Source: Planctomycetaceae bacterium (lineage in GTDB: Bacteria; Planctomycetota; Planctomycetia; Pirellulales; Pirellulaceae). Taken from it: DNA of 11,898 nucleotides. The stretch is taken from the NCBI GenBank assembly GCA_012965455.1, contig DTSG01000257.1:1-11898 (forward strand), in the 5' to 3' direction. Below, one piece after another: positions 7,457 through 11,898 of the stretch (position 1 is its first letter; each line of letters opens with the position of its first letter). The notes beneath the pieces are model-generated. The model was not told where the DNA came from. It ran no database searches and was given only the letters and a program-made list of their open reading frames with translations. A program made the position numbers and the translations under genes.

Positions 7457-9104
7457 TCTACATGTAACCACGGAAGAAAAACCACCAACGAATCAATCCC
7501 GCTGGTTTTTCATCTGTGGTGTTTTCGCTGCCGTGATAGCAATCTTTGGTTTCATGATGCATTTTCAGTTCTTCCACGATGATGCCTATATCACACTGCG
7601 GTATGCTCAGCATTGGTTACGTGGCGACGGGATTGTTTTTAATACAACAGAACGTGTCGAAGGTTACACTAGTTTTTTTCATCTGGCCCTAGTCAGCGGT
7701 GCCGCAAAACTTGTCGGCGGAGTAAATAATCTACCTCTCATCACTCAGGGAATAGGACTGCTTGCCTTCGGTGGAATCTGTGCAATCATCGCATTTGTAT
7801 TGAAACCATCAACCACTCAGTTGAACTACTCACCGCGAGCCCTGTTATTGTTACTCATACCAACAAACCTCTCGTTGATTGCGTGGTCCCTCGGTGGACT
7901 CGAAACGACTCTCTACACGGCGCTGCTGATGCTGTTGACCTACCAATTCAGCAACACACCGGATTCCTCAAGTCTTTCAACTAAGAGAATAAATCGTCTC
8001 GGGATTCTCTTGGCAATCATCACCATGACGCGACCAGAGGCATTGCTGTTTGTCGGCATCACGGGTCTATTTTTGCTGCTGCCACACGGATTAAAGTCGC
8101 CGCAATGGAAACAATTATCCATACTGGTTCTTAGCTTTCTAGTAGTTTGGTTGCCCTACTTCCTCTGGCGCTGGAACTACTACGGCGACCCGTTTCCCAA
8201 CACCTATTACGTTAAAATGGACACAGATTTAATAACGCGATTGCGGAATGGTTTCCATTACTTGCATACTTATGCGAGAATTGCACCGTTTATATTGCCG
8301 CTAGGAATCGTGACCGGATTACTAGCACTAACCCGGATTCGAGCCACGGATCATTCTCAGCATCACCAGGCCCAGTCGCTTTTCTATATGCTATCCGTTG
8401 CTAGTGTGGGCACACTGTATGTCTGCTATACCGGTGGCGACCACATGCCAGCATATCGATTCTTCGTACCTTTAGTCCCAATCTACGGATGGTTACTCGC
8501 CCAGTCATTGCCGATTGTCATCCCCTCGCTCGTTAATCGTCACGCTGGGCTTTTGTATGTTTGTTGTATGGGTTTGATTTGTATGCAATCCGTATGGAGC
8601 AATCAAAAAATGCGTGATGCTCAACACATCGACCCTGCTGCCAGCGTTGGGCGCGACATCGGCATGTGGATTCAGCAGAACCTACCCGCCCACAGCACCA
8701 TTGCCTTAAACACCGCGGGGTCAACTCCGTTCTTTGCCCCACAACATCGCTTTATCGACATGCTGGGTCTCAACGATAGGCACATTGCACATCGCGAAAT
8801 AAAGGAGCGACGGACTTGGATGCAACAATTCCCTGGTCATGGCAAAGGCGATGGTCAGTATGTACTTAAACGCCAGCCAGATTACATCATTTTGGGACCT
8901 GCTCAAGGGCTACCCGCTAATCCTGAATTCGTGGATTCACAACAGGTCGTTTGGTTTCTGTCCGACCAAGAATTAGCAGAAACTGAAGAGTTCCATAAAC
9001 ACTACCAACTCCGCAAAGCACAATTCCTCGGGGCTTCTGGATTGCAACGAACGTTCGTGTATTATCAGCGCAAAGCAACGAACCATGCTCCGCAGGAAAA
9101 CTGA
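7407..9104 (+). CDS. GT-C fold membrane glycosyltransferase, AftB/ArnT-like (paralogue 2)
   Basis: A 565-residue polytopic protein with a first helix at about 33-53, further helices to about 397 and a soluble C-terminal domain (about 400-565). The first outer loop carries the acidic pair of GT-C enzymes in HDDAYITLRY (57-66), followed by GDGIVFN and ERVEGYTS (82-89). GGLET (163-167), TRPEALL, YYGDPFPNTYYVK, IDMLGLND (450-457) and GHGKGDG (477-483) are all present, so this copy looks intact. It probably transfers a sugar from a polyprenyl-phosphate donor to an envelope glycan or protein; specificity is unknown. The GTG at 7407 has GGGGA five bases before it, the same layout as at 2738, but gives a 50 bp overlap with the preceding gene. 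ATG at 7431 or 7443 are alternatives with poorer ribosome sites. It converges on the hydrolase gene with a 14 bp gap. Confidence 0.82.
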   Translation: MIVSRQKSMNKIMPATDLHVTTEEKPPTNQSRWFFICGVFAAVIAIFGFMMHFQFFHDDAYITLRYAQHWLRGDGIVFNTTERVEGYTSFFHLALVSGAAKLVGGVNNLPLITQGIGLLAFGGICAIIAFVLKPSTTQLNYSPRALLLLLIPTNLSLIAWSLGGLETTLYTALLMLLTYQFSNTPDSSSLSTKRINRLGILLAIITMTRPEALLFVGITGLFLLLPHGLKSPQWKQLSILVLSFLVVWLPYFLWRWNYYGDPFPNTYYVKMDTDLITRLRNGFHYLHTYARIAPFILPLGIVTGLLALTRIRATDHSQHHQAQSLFYMLSVASVGTLYVCYTGGDHMPAYRFFVPLVPIYGWLLAQSLPIVIPSLVNRHAGLLYVCCMGLICMQSVWSNQKMRDAQHIDPAASVGRDIGMWIQQNLPAHSTIALNTAGSTPFFAPQHRFIDMLGLNDRHIAHREIKERRTWMQQFPGHGKGDGQYVLKRQPDYIILGPAQGLPANPEFVDSQQVVWFLSDQELAETEEFHKHYQLRKAQFLGASGLQRTFVYYQRKATNHAPQEN

Positions 9105-9118
9105 TCCGCTGCACCTGG

Positions 9119-10222
9119 CTACTTCTGCAGGACTGCATCAAAGACTTTAAATGAAACGTCGCCATTCCAGCGGTGACCACCTTGAAAGTGATCCAAGTGC
9201 AGATTGGCTGATACTCCCGCCGCCTTGTACACGCGCTGCAACCTCTGTTTAAACTTCGTATCCCAGCCATTTTTGACAACCAATGCGTCCTCCGAACCCA
9301 TTTGCCATACACAGGGTCGAGGCGCGATGAGACCTCCGATTTCACTGTAGTCACCGTATTGCAATAGCCCAGGGATTATTTGTGCACCGCAACTATAACG
9401 CTGCGACAACCTTTCCTGCATCAAGTTCAACGCCCCACTGACTGCAGCCACTTTGATGCGTTTGTCGACGGCCGTCACGAGCATCGTCATTCGCCCGCCA
9501 TATGATAATCCTGCACAGCCAATTAATCTTGCGTCTACTTCTGAGCGACTCTGCAAAAAACTGACGGCCCACCGCAAATCGCGTACGTTTTCAGCAATCG
9601 GTAGTTTCCCCAGAGCTAGTAAACGAACAAGTGAAACGGCACACGGATCAGAGCTATACTTTTGAGCGTCCACTCGGTCACCAAAAGGAATCATGCATGG
9701 CACGGCTACAACATATCCGCGGCGAACAAATTGACGACCGTAGTCATAGTTTGCTTTTGTAATAGCTGCAGCAACGCCCGGTAAATCATCGCGCCCAGCA
9801 ACAGTATGATGTCCATACGGTCCGTGTCCGTGCACCGCTACAACAGCTGGCTTTGGTTTCAAGTTTCCATTGCTTGGAATTAATAAATACAGCGGCAATG
9901 CTGGGGCACCCTCCGCTTTCAGCGTAATTTGATATCGAATGTGGTCATCAAATCGCTTGCCATTCTCAACAACCGTTTCCCATTGTTTTGGCGGTTCGGT
10001 CGGGCCCAGCAGTTCCTGTAATTTCGCACCGAAACTAGCCTGCCACTCTTGCACTTGGTCTGGGGTTTCCCCAGAGAAGACCTGCGACAATTCCGCGTTC
10101 GACAATTGACGACGAATTGTCTGCTGAATCGTCATCGGTTCCACAGCATCAATCGTTTGAACTATTTCCAGCAAGCAACCACTGAAACACGCCCCCATTA
10201 AAAACCATTTCAAATGACGCAT
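9119..10222 (-). CDS. Secreted alpha/beta hydrolase, acetylxylan-esterase/dienelactone-hydrolase-like
   Basis: A 367-residue exported alpha/beta hydrolase. The N-terminus (MRHLKWFLMGACFSGC) is a signal sequence. Cys16 follows a poor lipobox (FSG), so it may be a lipoprotein; otherwise cleavage near Ala26 is likely. Residues about 27-100 form a helical lead-in. The core has an oxyanion-loop HGHG (131-134), the nucleophile elbow GLSYGG with Ser240, a probable acid Asp312 in SEDALVV and His350 in GGHRW. This pattern fits large bacterial esterases that deacetylate sugars or polysaccharides; the substrate is not determinable. The frame is open upstream to a TTG at 10249, but GAAAGGA lies nine bases before the ATG at 10222, which I prefer. 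It is the last gene of a cluster with another secreted esterase and an SDR dehydrogenase. Confidence 0.85.
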   Translation of the reverse strand: MRHLKWFLMGACFSGCLLEIVQTIDAVEPMTIQQTIRRQLSNAELSQVFSGETPDQVQEWQASFGAKLQELLGPTEPPKQWETVVENGKRFDDHIRYQITLKAEGAPALPLYLLIPSNGNLKPKPAVVAVHGHGPYGHHTVAGRDDLPGVAAAITKANYDYGRQFVRRGYVVAVPCMIPFGDRVDAQKYSSDPCAVSLVRLLALGKLPIAENVRDLRWAVSFLQSRSEVDARLIGCAGLSYGGRMTMLVTAVDKRIKVAAVSGALNLMQERLSQRYSCGAQIIPGLLQYGDYSEIGGLIAPRPCVWQMGSEDALVVKNGWDTKFKQRLQRVYKAAGVSANLHLDHFQGGHRWNGDVSFKVFDAVLQK

Positions 10223-10286
10223 GCTGAGATTTCCTTTCGCCGGATTCAATTTTTTGCGTTACATATACCGACTATAGGTCAGTGGT

Positions 10287-10369
10287 TTACTGTGGATCTA
10301 AGTACTTCAACGAAACAAGAAATGCATCCATCTTGGCTACCGTTTTTTTATAAAACTCACCATCTTCTT
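10287..10369 (-). pseudogene. Out-of-frame C-terminal tail of the BD-FAE-like esterase (apparent -1 frameshift)
   Basis: Reading on from the AAGAAG at 10369-10364 in the -1 frame gives KKDGEFYKK, then TVAKMDAFLVSLKYLDPQ and a TAA at 10289-10287. 'MDaFLvsLgYL' is how proteins of this family normally end, so this is the true 3' end of the gene. The annotated frame instead stops at 10339-10337. A single missing base near 10362-10369 explains the change. A run of seven A (10349-10343) precedes the premature CGG TAG and could return some ribosomes or transcripts to the proper frame. It could be a sequencing error, a real mutation or slippage. Confidence 0.72.
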
Positions 10370-11161
10370 GAAATTAAAAAACCCGTGCTGCTGGTCCGCG
10401 TATCCATGTAACTCAACCCGTCCCCAGGCTCCAGCCTTAGCTGCATACAATTCAGCCGTTTTATAATGCACTACATCATCCGCCTTGCCGTGAAAAATGA
10501 TAGTCGGAGGTGTTTCACGATTCACTTGATGATAAGGCGAAAGGTTCACTGGATTTGTATTCATACGAATTTCTAAGTCTTTTAATTTGTCACCCAGCGC
10601 AATTTCACCGGCGATATCAGCCAAAACTAACGCCGGGTTAAACAGCACCATTGCGTTTGGTTGTGAACTCACCTTTAAATCCTCGCCCTTTTCTTCCCAG
10701 CCCGAGACAACACCTGTACAGGCAGCAATATGTCCGCCAGCGGATCCCCCGGCTGCGACGATACGGTTCGGATCTACCCCAAGTTTTCCAGCAGACGATC
10801 GCATCCAGCGGATCGCACTTTTGGCATCCATGACACAACAATCTGCCGTCGTCCCGTGACGTGTTTTCACGCGATAATCAACCGTCGCGGCAACCATACC
10901 TCGCGCAGCCAAATACTTGCAATGCTCGTCAAATTGAGTCGGTGTACCGCCTTTCCAGCCGCCCCCAAAGAAAAACACAACGGCGGCTCGGTTGTCTGAT
11001 ACTTTGTGATTCTTGGGAAAGTAGACGTATGCCTTTAGCTCAACATCGCCAACTCTCTTGTAGACCATCACACAAGTTTTGTATTCACCCTCTACAGCGT
11101 TGGCACAGTTCGATACTTGGCAAAGCAATAAACACGACAGTGCCGCAAACATCGTTCTCAT
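10337..11161 (-). CDS. Secreted BD-FAE-like alpha/beta hydrolase, C-terminus truncated by frameshift
   Basis: An esterase of the BD-FAE/Aes-like group (274 residues from this start). The signal peptide (about residues 1-22) ends at CANA/VEG. The oxyanion segment is FFFGGGWKGG, the nucleophile elbow GGSAGG with Ser140, the acid Asp228 in HGKADDVV and the base His259 in QQHGFF, so the triad is complete. The reading frame ends abruptly after FNFKKMVSFIKKR, whereas the -1 frame continues with the usual family C-terminus (separate entry). Start choice: GAGG lies nine bases before the ATG at 11161. ATG at 11167 is too close to it. ATG at 11189-11191 overlaps the stop of the SDR gene as TAATG, which would allow coupled translation. 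It probably removes acyl groups from sugars released in the same pathway. Confidence 0.82.
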   Translation of the reverse strand: MRTMFAALSCLLLCQVSNCANAVEGEYKTCVMVYKRVGDVELKAYVYFPKNHKVSDNRAAVVFFFGGGWKGGTPTQFDEHCKYLAARGMVAATVDYRVKTRHGTTADCCVMDAKSAIRWMRSSAGKLGVDPNRIVAAGGSAGGHIAACTGVVSGWEEKGEDLKVSSQPNAMVLFNPALVLADIAGEIALGDKLKDLEIRMNTNPVNLSPYHQVNRETPPTIIFHGKADDVVHYKTAELYAAKAGAWGRVELHGYADQQHGFFNFKKMVSFIKKR

Positions 11162-11190
11162 ATTCATGATCCTCAAAAAAGTTGAATCCA

Positions 11191-11898
11191 TTATCTCGCT
11201 GTCCAGCCGCCATCAACGGTCAACATACTTCCCGTCATGAAACTCGACGCATCGCTTGCTAAGAAGATCGCTGGGCCCTGAATCTCCCGCATTTCGCCCC
11301 ACCTCGCCAAGGCAACCGCACCGACAATAAATTTGATCGTTTGCTCGTCATCCTTGATGGGAATATTCATCGGAGTCAAAAATGGTCCTGGGCAAATTGC
11401 ATTGCACGTAATGCCAAACGGAGCCAACTCTAATCCCAAAGCACGAGTCATCTGAACAACAGCACCTTTGCTGGAGGTATATGGCGTGCGATCTGACAAA
11501 CCAACTAACCCTAACGTACTCGCTAGATTAATAATCCGACCACGCGCTGCCTTTTTCATGTGAGGTATCACCGCTCGAGCGAACAACCACACGCCATTGA
11601 CGTTGATGTCCATGACTTGCTTGAACTCCTCCAACGTCAATTCCTCAATCGGCCCGCGGATATTGATGCCAGCATTGTTGATTAAAACATCCACTTTGCC
11701 AAATTTTTCCAGACACGTATCGACGACACCCTGCACCTGATCTTCCAACGTCACGTCCGCTTGCAAACCAATTACTTGCACATCATAATCGCGGCTAATT
11801 TCGGCTGCTGCTGCTTCGACCTCAGCTTGATTGCGACTCACCAGAACTAAATTGGCACCAGCGGATGCTAGCCCAGCGGCCATCGCTTGACCTAAGCC
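11191..11898 (-). CDS. SDR family NAD(P)-dependent oxidoreductase, N-terminus beyond window edge
   Basis: A short-chain dehydrogenase/reductase cut by the right edge. The frame stays open to 11898 and gives GLGQA just before the Met encoded at 11883-11881; this is the end of the TGxxxGxG cofactor motif, so that Met is internal and perhaps 15-20 residues are missing. Visible motifs in order are ADVT (adenine-ring Asp), NNAG, NLASTLG with the catalytic Ser, YTSSK with catalytic Tyr and Lys, NAICPGPFLTPM and the C-terminal LTVDGGWTAR. The sequence resembles gluconate 5-dehydrogenase or KduD-like classical SDRs, so the substrate is probably a sugar acid or polyol; SDR specificity is hard to read. 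The Arg in 'VSRN' after strand 2 favours NADP(H). Its stop overlaps a possible ATG of the esterase gene (TAATG). Confidence 0.88.
   Translation of the reverse strand, partial: GLGQAMAAGLASAGANLVLVSRNQAEVEAAAAEISRDYDVQVIGLQADVTLEDQVQGVVDTCLEKFGKVDVLINNAGINIRGPIEELTLEEFKQVMDINVNGVWLFARAVIPHMKKAARGRIINLASTLGLVGLSDRTPYTSSKGAVVQMTRALGLELAPFGITCNAICPGPFLTPMNIPIKDDEQTIKFIVGAVALARWGEMREIQGPAIFLASDASSFMTGSMLTVDGGWTAR

Noticed and set aside
9105..9118. Terminator shared by the convergent GT-C and hydrolase genes
   Set aside because: The 14 bp gap and its flanks show no stem with a T-run.
10223..10249. TTG start for the hydrolase at 10249
   Set aside because: It would put nine charged or polar residues before the signal sequence and swallow the GAAAGGA ribosome site of the ATG at 10222.

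Overview
The window looks like ordinary chromosome from a member of the Planctomycetota, most likely a Pirellulales relative with moderate G+C. This is inferred from the gene types: a secreted HEAT-repeat protein with a Gly/Met-rich linker, a DUF6580 membrane protein, AftB/ArnT-like GT-C membrane proteins, and an SDR/secreted-esterase cluster. No rRNA gene allows a firm placement. I see no tRNA, CRISPR array, insertion sequence or phage gene.

Layout. 1-1034: a DUF4430 (transcobalamin C-terminal-like) membrane-anchored protein on + converges, with a 7 bp gap, on a DUF6580 putative transporter on -. The DUF6580 gene lies 48 bp downstream of a large secreted HEAT-repeat gene on - (1083-2738, GTG start). 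2739-3055 is a non-coding gap with a candidate promoter for the HEAT gene and a candidate terminator for the next - gene. 3056-3565: a DUF523/TudS-like protein. A divergent intergenic region with a small dyad leads to a tight + pair: an unknown six-helix membrane protein and an HI0933/YhiN-family flavoprotein (3758-5611). 5837-9104: two overlapping, divergent paralogues of a GT-C membrane glycosyltransferase family. 9119-11898: a - strand cluster of an SDR dehydrogenase (cut by the window edge), a BD-FAE-like secreted esterase whose 3' end carries an apparent -1 frameshift, and a second secreted alpha/beta hydrolase.

The most informative observation is the frameshift. Beyond the annotated stop of the esterase, the -1 frame encodes the expected C-terminal helix of the family, and a run of seven A sits directly before the premature stop. 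Two further functional guesses come from context: DUF4430 plus DUF6580 as a possible corrinoid or vitamin uptake pair, and the six-helix protein as a membrane partner of the flavoprotein. The SDR/esterase cluster fits catabolism of acylated sugars or polysaccharides, which is common in this phylum. No wholly new multi-gene system is evident.
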